From positions 1 through 52,175 of the forward strand of contig JAOUHG010000022.1 in assembly GCA_029865265.1 (NCBI GenBank): DNA of 52,175 nt, in the 5' to 3' direction. The notes under the pieces were generated by a model. That model was not told where the DNA came from and did not search any database. It saw nothing but the letters and a program-made list of their open reading frames with translations. How positions within the stretch are numbered: position 1 is the stretch's first letter; each line of letters starts with the position of its first letter. Both the position numbers and the translations under genes were made by a program. This document shows, piece after piece, positions 1 to 9,429 of this stretch. The DNA comes from Candidatus Krumholzibacteriia bacterium. Its GTDB lineage: Bacteria; Krumholzibacteriota; Krumholzibacteriia; WVZY01; JAKEHA01.

Positions 1-9
1 GGCCGTTTT

Positions 10-2163
10 TTATTGCCCGCCGGGTGCGCCGGGTTCCAGCGGGAGCCCCTGGTCCATGTATGCCTCCAGCAGGCGCGCCTTTTCCAGGAGGTCGGGGTCG
101 CGCTCGTGCGAAAACAGAACGGTCAGGAACGCCTTTGCCTCCTCAAAGCGGCCCAGGCGCGCGTGGATGTACGCGGCGTAGTACGTCCCCAGCGAGTTGT
201 CGGGGGCGTAGGCCACCACCTCCATGATGACACGGCGCGCCTCCTCGAACTGCTCCAGGTCCATGTAGACGTCCGCCAGGGCCAGGCGCGCGCGGGTGAA
301 CCGCGGTGCGCTGTTCACGCATGAGCGCAGCCTGCGCGCGGCGCCTTCCAGGTCGCCCCGGCCGCGCGCACTCACGCCGGCGGCATAGTTGTAGATCAGC
401 ATTTCGATGTTCTGCCTGAAGGTTTCCAGCCCGCCGCCGGATGCACGCAACAACGAGGGCTGGTACACGGGGGGATGGTCGGTGAGGAAGATCATTTCCG
501 GGCCGGAGCTGACCCTGAAGAGGCGATAATGGTCGTTTTCGTACTGCAGCGTGAAGTGGCGCAGTGATTCCGGCGCAAAATGCATCTGGAAGGCGACGGC
601 GTCCTGGGGGATCGACTCTACCGCCGCCAGGTAGCGCGGCGAATAGCGGCCGGAGTCGAGCAGAACGTCGATGGAGTAGACGACGTAGTCGATGTGCTGG
701 TGCGCGCACGCCTGGTGCAGGGCCTCCTCGGTGCCGTAGAGCGCGCGCGTGAGCGCCACGTGCTTCTCCGCCGCCACCGCGCCGTTGCCGCCGGGCAGCA
801 GCACCGACGACCGGCCGGTGAAGGTCAGCAGCAGCGCCGAGAGATCGTTGGGTGCAAGGACGGCATCGCGCACCGAGGTGCGCGACGAAATAAAGCGCAC
901 CAGCTCGCGGTCGGTGTTCTCCAGGCTCACCCACAGAAACGCATCCGGGTCGCGGTGCGCCACGTTGAGCGCGCGCGCGATCTGGAAGGAGACATCCGCG
1001 CCCTTCTCGCGCAGGACGACCCCGGCGAAGACGCAGTAGAAACCCAGCGCGAGCAACGGCGCCCGCACCCGCCAGTCGCGGCCCAGCGAGCGCACGCCGC
1101 CCGCCACCACTGGAATCATGGCCATCGCCGCCAAAGGAAGCGCGGCGCGGTCCACGAGCGAAATGAAGCCGGCTGCGGCGGCCACGCCGCACGCGACAAC
1201 GAAGACGCGGCCGCGCGCTCTGCACTCCGCATTGATGGCCAGCGCGGCGGCGAACAGCAGCATGGGCAGGAACAGCTGGATGCACGCCTGCGGGGTGAGG
1301 GGCGCGTGATCCAGCGACCACACGTGGCGCATCCGGTCGGAGAGCATCGTGGCGGAAAGCGGGCGCTCGATCAGAAAGCGCGCCCGGGTGGCGACGTACC
1401 CGAGTGCCGGGAAGGACGCCCCCGAAGTGAGGTGGGGGAGTGTGAGCAGCGCCACCACGCAGGCGCCCACGTGCATGCCCACCATCAGCATGCGGTGGCG
1501 CAAGGGGAGCGGCCGCCACACCAGTATTCCGATCATCCACAGTGCCAGCAGCATGCCGGCCCCGTCCCAGACCGCCAGCAGGGCCCAGGAGGCCACCGCC
1601 GCCAGCACCGCGCCCGCCGCCCTGCCCACGGGTGTGCGCGACGTCAGTGCCCGCAACAGCAGCAAGGCGTGCACGCTTGCCACCAGCGCGGCGATGGTAG
1701 CGTGGGTGTATTCGCGGCCGTTACTGGCCGCTACCAGCGGGGGAAGGAATGCCACCAGCGATGCGGCCAGCAGGCCGCCGGCCTGGCAGTCCCACAGCCG
1801 GCGCGCGATACCGTACGCGGTGAACACGCACAGAGCGGAGAGAACGAGAACGAAGCGGCGCGTCACCGTGCGCGGATCGGCCTCGCTGAAGAAGTGTGCC
1901 GCGCGCATGGTCCAGCCCAGCACGAACTCGGAGCCCTGCGGCGCGATGCGCGCCGGCACGTAACCCGCCGGGTGGTTGGCCTTGGGGTCCGGTGCGCGCA
2001 GTGAGATTCCGTCCGCGACGCCCGCCGCGTGGCGGTGATTCATCGCGGACACGCCGTCGAAATAGGGGGAGTCGAGCCGGTTGGTGGTGGCCACGCGTGC
2101 CGCAATGGCCGCAATGAACAGACCGAGAAGTATGAAAAAGACGACGGCTTTGGGAAGTCTCAT
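10..2163 (-). CDS. Polytopic membrane protein with C-terminal TPRs, possibly GT-C type glycosyltransferase
   Basis: This 717-residue protein starts with a membrane segment (about residues 7-25), continues with roughly ten hydrophobic helices to about residue 390, then a soluble region, and ends with TPR-like helical pairs (about 605-700). The first periplasmic loop has an acidic, aromatic stretch (SPYFDG) followed by NHPAGY, reminiscent of the loop of STT3/PglB-like and other GT-C enzymes that use polyprenyl-linked sugar donors; I do not see a clear WWDYG catalytic block, so enzyme activity is inference. It follows the nif3-like gene by 22 bases and probably shares the operon that begins with the large sigma-54 regulator. 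Alternative: a structural membrane protein of O-antigen-ligase or mannosyltransferase type. The stop codon lies at the window edge and the gene is complete. Confidence 0.6.
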   Translation of the reverse strand: MRLPKAVVFFILLGLFIAAIAARVATTNRLDSPYFDGVSAMNHRHAAGVADGISLRAPDPKANHPAGYVPARIAPQGSEFVLGWTMRAAHFFSEADPRTVTRRFVLVLSALCVFTAYGIARRLWDCQAGGLLAASLVAFLPPLVAASNGREYTHATIAALVASVHALLLLRALTSRTPVGRAAGAVLAAVASWALLAVWDGAGMLLALWMIGILVWRPLPLRHRMLMVGMHVGACVVALLTLPHLTSGASFPALGYVATRARFLIERPLSATMLSDRMRHVWSLDHAPLTPQACIQLFLPMLLFAAALAINAECRARGRVFVVACGVAAAAGFISLVDRAALPLAAMAMIPVVAGGVRSLGRDWRVRAPLLALGFYCVFAGVVLREKGADVSFQIARALNVAHRDPDAFLWVSLENTDRELVRFISSRTSVRDAVLAPNDLSALLLTFTGRSSVLLPGGNGAVAAEKHVALTRALYGTEEALHQACAHQHIDYVVYSIDVLLDSGRYSPRYLAAVESIPQDAVAFQMHFAPESLRHFTLQYENDHYRLFRVSSGPEMIFLTDHPPVYQPSLLRASGGGLETFRQNIEMLIYNYAAGVSARGRGDLEGAARRLRSCVNSAPRFTRARLALADVYMDLEQFEEARRVIMEVVAYAPDNSLGTYYAAYIHARLGRFEEAKAFLTVLFSHERDPDLLEKARLLEAYMDQGLPLEPGAPGGQ

Positions 2164-2185
2164 GAACCCGCCCTGGCGAGCGCGC

Positions 2186-2950
2186 CTAGAAACCGGTGGG
2201 CGCGGCTATGAACGTTCCCTCGACGCCGAAGCGCTTGCGCAGGTGTCCCTGCAGCGCGCGCAGCCCAACCGTCTCGGTGGCGTAGTGTCCCGCGAACACC
2301 AGGTTGATACCGGCCTCCCGGGCGGGGTGGAAGGCCGAGTGTGATGTCTCTCCGGTGAGCAGTGTATCACAACCCGCACGCGCCGCCTCTTCTGCCGCGG
2401 ACGCGCCGGCCCCGGAGACGATCCCGACACGCTTGACCGACTCCGGCCCGAAGGCCAGCACGGTGGGTTCGGTTTCGAGGTGCTTGCCCACCGCGGCCAC
2501 GAATTGCTCCCGCTTCTGGGCGCGTGTCAGTGCCGCAATCAGACCCACCTCCACGCCCCGGTAGGTCGCGAACGGACGCTCCACCCTGGCGCCCAACAGG
2601 CGCGCGAGCTCGGCGTTGTTTCCCACCTCGGGGTGACAGTCGAGCGGCAGGTGCGCCGCGTACAGGGAGACGTTGTTCCTGATCAGGGTGGAAACGCGGC
2701 GGTGCATGTTGCCCACGATCTGTTCGTGCTTTCCCCACCACAAGCCGTGGTGGACGATGAGCATGTCGGCCCTGGTGCGCGTGGCCGCCTTCATGCTCTG
2801 CACAGACGCATCCACCGCGTACGCGATGAGCCGCACCTGATCCGCCCCCTGCACCTGCAGGCCGTTGGGAGAGGCGTCTGGGATATCCGCGACACGCAGG
2901 TACTGGTCCAGGTAGGCGGCCAGTTCGTCGCGCGCGATGGTCCTGGGCAT
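2186..2950 (-). CDS. Nif3-like dinuclear metal-centre protein (YbgI/DUF34 family)
   Basis: The 254-residue product has the full Nif3 signature: an N-terminal NGLQVQG block, the metal-ligand pair in HHGLWW (about residues 67-72), an H-x-P-x-D-C-H-P-x-x-G-N-N motif near residue 100, and the C-terminal SHSAFH and GHYATE motifs that close the dimetal site. Length matches E. coli YbgI, so there is no PII-like insertion. Family members form toroidal hexamers; a GTP-cyclohydrolase-I-like role has been proposed, but the substrate is not established. The ATG lies 12 bases after the stop of the sigma-54 regulator, which suggests co-transcription. Family assignment is secure; the biochemical role is open. 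Confidence 0.92.
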   Translation of the reverse strand: MPRTIARDELAAYLDQYLRVADIPDASPNGLQVQGADQVRLIAYAVDASVQSMKAATRTRADMLIVHHGLWWGKHEQIVGNMHRRVSTLIRNNVSLYAAHLPLDCHPEVGNNAELARLLGARVERPFATYRGVEVGLIAALTRAQKREQFVAAVGKHLETEPTVLAFGPESVKRVGIVSGAGASAAEEAARAGCDTLLTGETSHSAFHPAREAGINLVFAGHYATETVGLRALQGHLRKRFGVEGTFIAAPTGF

Positions 2951-2962
2951 GAGGGATGTTCC

Positions 2963-5900
2963 TTACTTGAGGCGGTCGTACCCGCGCAGGCGCGTGTAAA
3001 GCGTGGGCTTGGCGATGCCGAGCAGGTTGGCCGCCTTGCTCTTGTTGTCGGTGTACTCGGCCATCTTGCTCGCAAGCAGTGCTTCCACCTGCGGCATGAG
3101 CGGATTGGCCTCCGAGTACCCGCCGCTCTCCACCATCTGGCGCGCCAGCTGTTCCAGTGACTGCCAGCGCGTCTTGCCGCCACCCGCCGCGCGGCGCAGG
3201 AAGTCCTCCGGCAGCGAAGTGGGTTCAACAATGTCATCGTCGCACAGCAGCACGATTTGTTCGAGAACGTTCTGCAACTCGCGCACGTTTCCCGGCCAGC
3301 GGTACTGCTGGAACAGCTTGATGGTCTCCGAGGCCAGCCGTTTCACCGTCTTGCCCTGCTGCTGGCAGCGCTTCTTCACGAACTCCTGCGCGATCAGCAG
3401 GATGTCGTCCTTGCGCTCCCGCAGCGGCGGCAGATCGATCTGGATGACCTTGAGCCGGTAATAGAGGTCCTCGCGAAACCGGTTCTCCTTGACCAGGCGT
3501 TCCAGGTCCTCGTTGCTCGCCGCGATGAGGCGCACGTCGGTGGTGATCTTCTGCGTTCCACCCAGGCGCATGAAGCTCTTGGTCTCCAGGTAGTGCAGCA
3601 GCTTGGCCTGGGTGTCCAGCGGCATCACGTTGACGTCGTCCAGAAACACGGTGCCGCCGTCGGCCACCTCGCAGCGGCCCAGCTTGCGTTGCGCCGCACC
3701 CGTGAACGCGCCCCGTTCGTGGCCGAAGAGCTCGCTCTCCAGCAGACTGGTGGGGATCTCCGCGCAGTGGATGGACTGAAACACATGACGCCGCCGCGGG
3801 CTGGTGTTGTGGATGGCGCGAGCGATCTCGGTCTTGCCGGTTCCGCTCTCGCCGAATATCAAGATGCCGGTATCCATGTCCTTGATCTTGTCGATTACGC
3901 GAAAGACCTTCTTCATGGATTCGTCGCGGCCGATGAGCTTCTGGAAGCGGTCCACGTCGGCCGCCGGCGTGCCCAGGCGGTCCAGGTCGCGCTCGAAACG
4001 TTGCTCGGCGCTGGAGCGTTCGTCCAGGTGCAGGCTCAGGCGCAGCCCCCCCGCCACGTGGCGTCCGATGGAGGTGATGAAGTCCACGTCTTCCTTGCCG
4101 GCCGGCACCGCGGCGGGCGGGACGTTGAGCACCGCGCAGCCCAGCTCCTTGCCCATGGATTTCATCGGCACGATCACCAGCCGCAGGCCCGAATCCGGTT
4201 TCGGCCCGCGCGCGAGGATGTCCTTGATCTCGGGCGAATCGCAGTGAACCACCATGCCGAGCTGCAGCGCGCGCGCCAGCACGGCCTGCATGATGGGATC
4301 AGCAATGGGCTCTTCTTCGCCGGATTCGTTGATCCCAATGAAACCGTCCTCGTTGCGCAGCGCCAGCGTGCACTGGGTTGCGCCCAGCAGGGTCTGGAAC
4401 ACGTCGATGGCGCGGCGGAAGAACGCGACCTTGTCGTCGGCGTAGTCGGAAAGGGACGACAGCTCGTTGAACGCGTACATCATCTTCTGCGACGCGGTGC
4501 CCGAGACCGCCGCCGGCAGCGGGTTTTCGCGCAGCGCCTGCTGCAGGGTCACGATCTCCTCGGGGATCTCGTGGCCCAGTTGTGACTTCATGAGGTCCTG
4601 GGCGCGGTCGAGGCAGCGCTTGGCGTCAAGGGTGTTCTGGTTGCCGGCGTGCGCGATGCCCGCCTTGGCCAGGCACGCCGACGCCGGGCGCAACTTGGAC
4701 AGCGTGGCGTAGAGGGTGGCCGCCTTCTCGAAATGGTCCACCGCGGCGGCGGGGTCGCCTTCGGAGACGTGCAGATCCCCGTAGATCTCCTCGGCCTGCG
4801 CCTGCTCGTAGCGCGAACCGATGCGCGCGGCCAGCCGCGCGGCCTCGTCGATGGCGGTGCGCGCGTCGTCCGCGCGGCCCTTGCGGATGTAGAGCTTGGC
4901 CAGGCGCTTCTGCGCCCCCATCTCCTCGTTCACGGTGGACAGCCGGCGCGCGTTCTCCAGCGAGTCGCGGTAGTAGCGTTCGGCGTCGTCCAGGCGCCCG
5001 CGCGCAAACACGATGTCGCCGAGCGTGTTCAGATTTTCCGCGATCAGTTGCGCCAGGCCGAGTTCGGAACTGATGCGCAGACTCTCGCGGCAGCGGCGCT
5101 CCGCCTCGTCGAAGTTGTGCACCTCCAGGTGCAGGAAGGCCAGATTCAAGTAGCCGCCGGCGATGCCCGCCTCGTTGTTCTGCCGGCTCTTGATGCCGAT
5201 GCTCCGGTCCAGGTAGCTGAGCGCCTTGTCGTACTCGCCCTTGGACTGGTAGGCCAGCGCCAGGTTGTTGTAGGAACCGGCCAGCGCGTTGAGATCCTTC
5301 TCGCGCTCGCGCAGGAACGAACTCTGTTCGTAGTAGGAGATGGCTTCGTCGTAGCGGCTGGTGTTGAAGGAGATGACGCCCATCAGGTTGAGCGCCTGCG
5401 CCACCACCAGCGGGTGCTCGTTGGGATTGAGCGTGTTGATGGCGAACTTGCACGCGTCCACGCAACTCGAGTAGTCACCCAGCCGGTACTGGAACCACCC
5501 GATGTCGTTGAGCAGTTGCGCCTGTTCGGCCAGGTTCAGGTAGGGCGCCAGATCCTCGCGGGTGTCCTCGAGCAACTCGAGTGCTTCGCGCAGCTGTCCC
5601 CGCGCCGCCCACGCGTCCGCCAGCAGCCGCATGGCTTCGCTGGCCAGCGGGGCGTTGGCGCGCACGTCGTCTGCGCCGGCACGCAAACCGCGTGCGCGCA
5701 GCAGCAACGCCTCGGCTTCCTTCTGCTTGCCCTGTGCGAGCAGGTCGTCGCCGACGCGCACCAGCAGCGCCATGCGATCGCCGTAGGCGAGGTCGCGATC
5801 GAGTCCGCATACGATGACATCGTTGACGATACTGTCCAGGAAGGGTGCCCGTTGCGGCCTCATGGACTCGCGCACGAACGCGGCCGCGCGTGTGGCCGCC

Positions 5901-7408
5901 TCGCGGCCCTCGCCGGCCTGGAGGAGGTGCTGGTAGGTAAACATGGGTGGCAGGTAGCCACGTTCCTCCGCAATGCGGGCGATGGTCCGGTGCAGGTTGC
6001 GCCGCCTCGACTCGGGAATATGATCCCGTATCAGCCGCCTCAACGACGCGCTGGGGACCGACACCAGCAGGGCCGCGGAGCCGGTGGCGGCCAGGCGGCG
6101 CGATTCCATCGCAATCAGGTCGGCGCCCGCCAGGGCGAAGAGGTGGCGGTGCACCGCGAGGTCGGTGCCGGGATAAACCGACAGCACCACGTCGATCGGC
6201 AACGGACACCCGGCCACGGCGATCAACTCGATCACCTGGCGCGCGTCGGGGTCGAGGATCTCGAGCGATGGGCCCGGACGTTCGGACTGTGCCGCGCGCG
6301 GCAGCGCCACCGTGCACACGCCGTGCGGGCTGCGCGAGCGCAGGAGTGCCATGAACGCGCTGGGCCGGTCGTCGGACCGGGTGGCGATGACCACACCGGA
6401 GCCGGGGCGGCGTTCCAGTTCGGACACCAGTTCGAGGATGTGCGCGTGCAGCAGTGGCCGCTCGTCCGCGTCGTCGACCATCCAGACCGTGCCGCGCGCC
6501 GCTTCGCGCGCGCCGCCCTTCTTGCGCGATGCGGCAGGGATCTCCCATTCGTCCAGCCACTGCACGTCGAAGCCCGAGCGCCGCGCGTGCGCCGCAAAGC
6601 GTTCCAGCACGGCGGAGCGGCCGCTGCCTGCGGCCCCGGCGATCTCCACCGGCCTGGCGTCGGCAACCGCGCGCAGCGCGTTCTCCACGTCGAACGGGAC
6701 CGCCGGCCGCCCGGCGGGCGTGGTGCGGTGCGTAGTGTCCGCGGCGGTGCCGTTGAGCACGGCGTGCACGTCGCCGGCCCGTGCCACCGCGCCCGCTTCG
6801 ATGGCCGCAGCCACGGCGCGGAGCCGTTCGGCCAGCGCGGGGGAGGCGCGGCGCGAAAGCAAGTCTGCCACGCGGGCCAGCGCGCGCAGGTGCGCCGCGT
6901 CCGGTCCGGGTGGTGTCGTGCCGTCGCCGTCCGGGAGGTTCGCAATGGCGTCGGGCGGGAACGCATAGGCCGCCGGGAAGACCACCAGGCGGTTGCTCTC
7001 ATCCACGCCCAGCAGGCCGGCGTCGAGATGGGCGGCGCGGAACGCGTGCGCGTCGAATCGCTCCAGTGTGTCGATCAGGGAGAGAAACGCCGATTCGATA
7101 TCGGTGTCGGACCAGTTGACGCTGTCAATGGGTCCGACGAACGGGGTGAGGATCTCGGCGCGGCCGTCTCCGGTGGCGATATCCAGCGCGGGGAGGCACG
7201 TGTCGGGGGCGATGGCGGTCGCGGCTTCGCAACGAAACCCCAGCACGTCGGCGTCGACCCGGCCCGTGGGGTCCATCGCCGCCGAGCAGACCAGGAAGCG
7301 GCGCTCACTGACCAGATCGACGTACTCGGCCACCCGCCAGACGCCCGCGGCCCGCTCGGCCCCCACGGGCTCGAGGTTGCGGCGAAAGGTTCGGACCGAG
7401 GATTCCAT
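2963..7408 (-). CDS. Very large sigma-54-dependent activator with pseudokinase-like, STAND-like, TPR and GAF regions
   Basis: This 1481-residue regulator ends in a canonical enhancer-binding core: Walker A GESGTGKT (about 1184-1191), GAFTGA sigma-54 contact loop (about 1232), Walker B GGTVFLDD, and a Fis-type helix-turn-helix in the last 26 residues ([16 protein letters not shown]). Ahead of it lies a GAF-like sensor (about 1000-1140), then an array of TPRs (about 560-960) with typical [18 protein letters not shown] pairs, and a degenerate P-loop GAAGSGRS (258-265) of an ATPase resembling STAND proteins. The first 220 residues look like a worn protein-kinase lobe without HRD or DFG. The ATG has an AGGAG element five bases upstream and follows a sigma-70-type promoter. 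Such multi-domain activators are typical of myxobacteria-like signalling. It is a candidate activator for the sigma-54 promoters at 14587-14602 and 16805-16820. Confidence 0.9.
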   Translation of the reverse strand: MESSVRTFRRNLEPVGAERAAGVWRVAEYVDLVSERRFLVCSAAMDPTGRVDADVLGFRCEAATAIAPDTCLPALDIATGDGRAEILTPFVGPIDSVNWSDTDIESAFLSLIDTLERFDAHAFRAAHLDAGLLGVDESNRLVVFPAAYAFPPDAIANLPDGDGTTPPGPDAAHLRALARVADLLSRRASPALAERLRAVAAAIEAGAVARAGDVHAVLNGTAADTTHRTTPAGRPAVPFDVENALRAVADARPVEIAGAAGSGRSAVLERFAAHARRSGFDVQWLDEWEIPAASRKKGGAREAARGTVWMVDDADERPLLHAHILELVSELERRPGSGVVIATRSDDRPSAFMALLRSRSPHGVCTVALPRAAQSERPGPSLEILDPDARQVIELIAVAGCPLPIDVVLSVYPGTDLAVHRHLFALAGADLIAMESRRLAATGSAALLVSVPSASLRRLIRDHIPESRRRNLHRTIARIAEERGYLPPMFTYQHLLQAGEGREAATRAAAFVRESMRPQRAPFLDSIVNDVIVCGLDRDLAYGDRMALLVRVGDDLLAQGKQKEAEALLLRARGLRAGADDVRANAPLASEAMRLLADAWAARGQLREALELLEDTREDLAPYLNLAEQAQLLNDIGWFQYRLGDYSSCVDACKFAINTLNPNEHPLVVAQALNLMGVISFNTSRYDEAISYYEQSSFLREREKDLNALAGSYNNLALAYQSKGEYDKALSYLDRSIGIKSRQNNEAGIAGGYLNLAFLHLEVHNFDEAERRCRESLRISSELGLAQLIAENLNTLGDIVFARGRLDDAERYYRDSLENARRLSTVNEEMGAQKRLAKLYIRKGRADDARTAIDEAARLAARIGSRYEQAQAEEIYGDLHVSEGDPAAAVDHFEKAATLYATLSKLRPASACLAKAGIAHAGNQNTLDAKRCLDRAQDLMKSQLGHEIPEEIVTLQQALRENPLPAAVSGTASQKMMYAFNELSSLSDYADDKVAFFRRAIDVFQTLLGATQCTLALRNEDGFIGINESGEEEPIADPIMQAVLARALQLGMVVHCDSPEIKDILARGPKPDSGLRLVIVPMKSMGKELGCAVLNVPPAAVPAGKEDVDFITSIGRHVAGGLRLSLHLDERSSAEQRFERDLDRLGTPAADVDRFQKLIGRDESMKKVFRVIDKIKDMDTGILIFGESGTGKTEIARAIHNTSPRRRHVFQSIHCAEIPTSLLESELFGHERGAFTGAAQRKLGRCEVADGGTVFLDDVNVMPLDTQAKLLHYLETKSFMRLGGTQKITTDVRLIAASNEDLERLVKENRFREDLYYRLKVIQIDLPPLRERKDDILLIAQEFVKKRCQQQGKTVKRLASETIKLFQQYRWPGNVRELQNVLEQIVLLCDDDIVEPTSLPEDFLRRAAGGGKTRWQSLEQLARQMVESGGYSEANPLMPQVEALLASKMAEYTDNKSKAANLLGIAKPTLYTRLRGYDRLK

Positions 7409-7487
7409 CGACGCTCCTGCCGCCGGTCAGGGGAAACCGCCAGCAAAATGGGCAAGAAACAGTACGTTTCCGAAAAAGAGTAAAAAT

Positions 7488-7515
7488 ATTTTACCAGATT
7501 GCCGTCGAAAAGCAA
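7488..7515 (-). promoter_or_regulatory. Sigma-70-type promoter for the sigma-54 regulator operon
   Basis: On the minus strand TTGCTT (7510-7515) and TAAAAT (7488-7493) are separated by 16 bases in an AT-rich island unusual for this window. It lies about 80 bases upstream of the ATG at 7408. The match is by eye. Confidence 0.5.
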
Positions 7516-7534
7516 GGGCGGCGGGGCGGGGGAA

Positions 7535-7894
7535 CTAGGTGAAGTAGAGGATCCGGCCGCAGTTCTCGCAGGCGACCACGGCGTTCTTTTCGTAGCGGAA
7601 GGAGGTGGGAACCTTGGCGAAACAGCCGGTGCACAGTTCGCCCACCACCGGCACCACGCTGCGCTCGAAGTTCTTGGAGACGCGCTGGTAGCGGTTGAGC
7701 AGCTGGGGTTTGACCGCGGCCGCGATCTCGTCGCGGGCCTTCTTCAACTCGACGATGCCGTCCAGGGGAAACCCCATCTCCTGGAACTTGGCGGAGGTCT
7801 TGGCGTCCTCCGCTTCCTTGATCATGTGGTCGATGTCCTGCAGCGCGACCAGCAGGCGTGCCTGGTCCTGTTTCTTTGCGGGAATCTCGCTCAC
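7535..7894 (-). CDS. Short coiled-coil/zinc-ribbon protein (COG1579-like C-terminal half)
   Basis: The 119-residue protein has a helical, probably coiled-coil N-terminal half and a C-terminal zinc ribbon with C-x2-C at CTGC and C-x2-C at CENC, 18 residues apart, ending in RILYF as in the COG1579 zinc-ribbon family. Usual members are about 240 residues, so this is a short form lacking most of the long hairpin. The GTG start overlaps the stop of the upstream PTS-IIA gene by four bases, indicating translational coupling. Family members may bind nucleic acid, but no function is established. Confidence 0.75.
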   Translation of the reverse strand: MSEIPAKKQDQARLLVALQDIDHMIKEAEDAKTSAKFQEMGFPLDGIVELKKARDEIAAAVKPQLLNRYQRVSKNFERSVVPVVGELCTGCFAKVPTSFRYEKNAVVACENCGRILYFT

Positions 7895-8373
7895 GAACCC
7901 TGCCCTTCGACGATGGTCTTGAGTTCCTCGACGCTGGTCACGGCCATGATGCGCTCGCGTGACGCGTCATCCTTGATGAGGTCGACCACCCGGCCCAGGA
8001 CCTGGAGGTAGAGATTGTCACGATCCTGCGGGGGGGCGATGATCAGGAAGAATACGTGGGTCGGCTTCTTGTCGATGGAGTCGAAATCCACGCCGGCCAC
8101 CGAGCGCCCGAAGGCGATGGAGAGATCCCGCACCGCCAGCGTGCGGCCGTGGGGAAACGCGACGCCTTTGCCGATGGCCGTGCTGCCCAGGCTCTCGCGG
8201 TTGAGCAGCATCTCGAGAATCAGATCGCGGTCGCGGATTTCACGGTCGGCGCACACCGCTTCGACCAGTTCAGCCAGCGCGTCGCGCTTGGCGGTTGCCT
8301 TCAGGTCGAAGATGCAGAGAGGTTCGCGGAAGTATGAAGCGAGCTCTTGAGCCGTCATCAACGGTGTAGCCAT
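7891..8373 (-). CDS. PTS IIA domain protein, PtsN/fructose type
   Basis: A single EIIA-Fru/Ntr domain of about 150 residues is present, with the phosphorylatable histidine in FPHGRT and the preceding GSTAIGKGVAFPH block. The protein lacks any IIB or IIC partner here, so a regulatory role in phosphate relay, like nitrogen-PTS PtsN, is more likely than sugar transport. I chose the ATG at 8373; a GTG at 8397 would add eight basic residues, and an internal ATG at 8358 is also possible, because none has a good ribosome binding site. The gene is divergent from rsgA and overlaps the zinc-ribbon gene. Confidence 0.85.
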   Translation of the reverse strand: MATPLMTAQELASYFREPLCIFDLKATAKRDALAELVEAVCADREIRDRDLILEMLLNRESLGSTAIGKGVAFPHGRTLAVRDLSIAFGRSVAGVDFDSIDKKPTHVFFLIIAPPQDRDNLYLQVLGRVVDLIKDDASRERIMAVTSVEELKTIVEGQGS

Positions 8374-8420
8374 TTTCGGGCGTCGATGTCTGCGCACGCC
8401 AAGGTAAGTGTAATGAACTC

Positions 8421-8450
8421 TTGGAAACTAGCAGATTCGCGGATTATGCT
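8421..8450 (+). promoter_or_regulatory. Putative sigma-70 promoter for rsgA
   Basis: TTGGAA (8421-8426) and TATGCT (8445-8450) are separated by 18 bases, 52 bases upstream of the ATG at 8502. The position supports the shorter rsgA start, since a longer reading frame beginning TTG at 8421 would start inside the -35 element. Confidence 0.4.
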
Positions 8451-8501
8451 CAACACCAATTCTCCCGGGTCTCGCATTCCTCCTTCAAGAGTGAAGCCAT
8501 C

Positions 8502-9425
8502 ATGAACGCTGGAACCGAAAACGGCCTCGTCATCCGGGTGACCGGCGGGGATGTCTGGGTCCGGATCGGGCCCCGGGTGGTGCCCTGCACGCTGCGGGGG
8601 CGCTTTCGGGTGAAGGACCGGGATCTGCGCGTGGTGGCGGGCGATCGCGTGCTGGTCCGCCGCGAGGCCACCGGCAGTGCGGCCCTGGAGGAGGTCCTGC
8701 CGCGCTCGTCGTGGCTGTCCCGCCACGCCGAACGGGGCCGCGGCAGCCGGATGATCGTGGCCAACGTGGAGTACCTGTTCGTGGTGACGTCTCTGGGGGA
8801 GCCCCCGCCGCACCCGGAGTTCATCAATCGTGTCCTGGCGGCCGCGGAGTGGGGCCACGCCCCCGCGGTGGTGGTCCTCAACAAGATCGACACCGGCGGA
8901 CCCGGCGAGGCGGCCGCATTCCGGGTGGCCTACGAGAAGGCCGGCTACGAGGTGGTCGAGACCTGCGCCACCCGCGGCGGGGGTGTGGAGACGCTGGAGG
9001 CGCGGCTCGGCGAGGGCGTCTACGCCTTCGTGGGCGAATCGGGCGTGGGCAAGAGTTCGCTCCTGAACCGCCTGGACCCCGGTCTCGACCTCGACGTGGG
9101 CGAAGTGGGCGAGCGCACCGGCCGCGGCCGCCACACCACGGCGTACTCGCAGCTGTTTCCCTTCCGCGGGGGATTCCTGGCCGACACGCCTGGCATGCAG
9201 ACCTTCCGCTTCCCGGGCGACGACCCGGGCGAGGTGGCGGACTGTTTTCCGGAGATCGCGCGCGTTGAGGACCGCTGCCGCTTCAATCCGTGCAGCCACA
9301 CCCACGAGCCGGGTTGCGCGGTGAAGGCGGCCCTGGAGGCCGGCGAAATCGACGCCACCCGCTACGCGAGTTACGAGGAGATCGTGCGCGACCTCAAGGA
9401 ACGCGCGGCCAACAAGCAGTGGTGA
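8502..9425 (+). CDS. rsgA: Ribosome small-subunit-dependent GTPase RsgA
   Basis: The product (307 residues from ATG 8502) is a circularly permuted GTPase that assists late 30S assembly. In order it has an OB fold (residues about 5-65), the G4 motif NKID, then G1 GESGVGKSS, G2 with GRGRHTT, G3 DTPG, and the C-terminal zinc-binding motif C-x4-C-x-H-x5-C (CRFNPCSHTHEPGC). All diagnostic motifs are intact and the length is normal. An in-frame TTG at 8421 would add 27 residues without family support, so the ATG is preferred. The following glycosyltransferase starts five bases after its stop, so the two are probably co-transcribed. Confidence 0.95.
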   Translation: MNAGTENGLVIRVTGGDVWVRIGPRVVPCTLRGRFRVKDRDLRVVAGDRVLVRREATGSAALEEVLPRSSWLSRHAERGRGSRMIVANVEYLFVVTSLGEPPPHPEFINRVLAAAEWGHAPAVVVLNKIDTGGPGEAAAFRVAYEKAGYEVVETCATRGGGVETLEARLGEGVYAFVGESGVGKSSLLNRLDPGLDLDVGEVGERTGRGRHTTAYSQLFPFRGGFLADTPGMQTFRFPGDDPGEVADCFPEIARVEDRCRFNPCSHTHEPGCAVKAALEAGEIDATRYASYEEIVRDLKERAANKQW

Positions 9426-9429
9426 GCGC

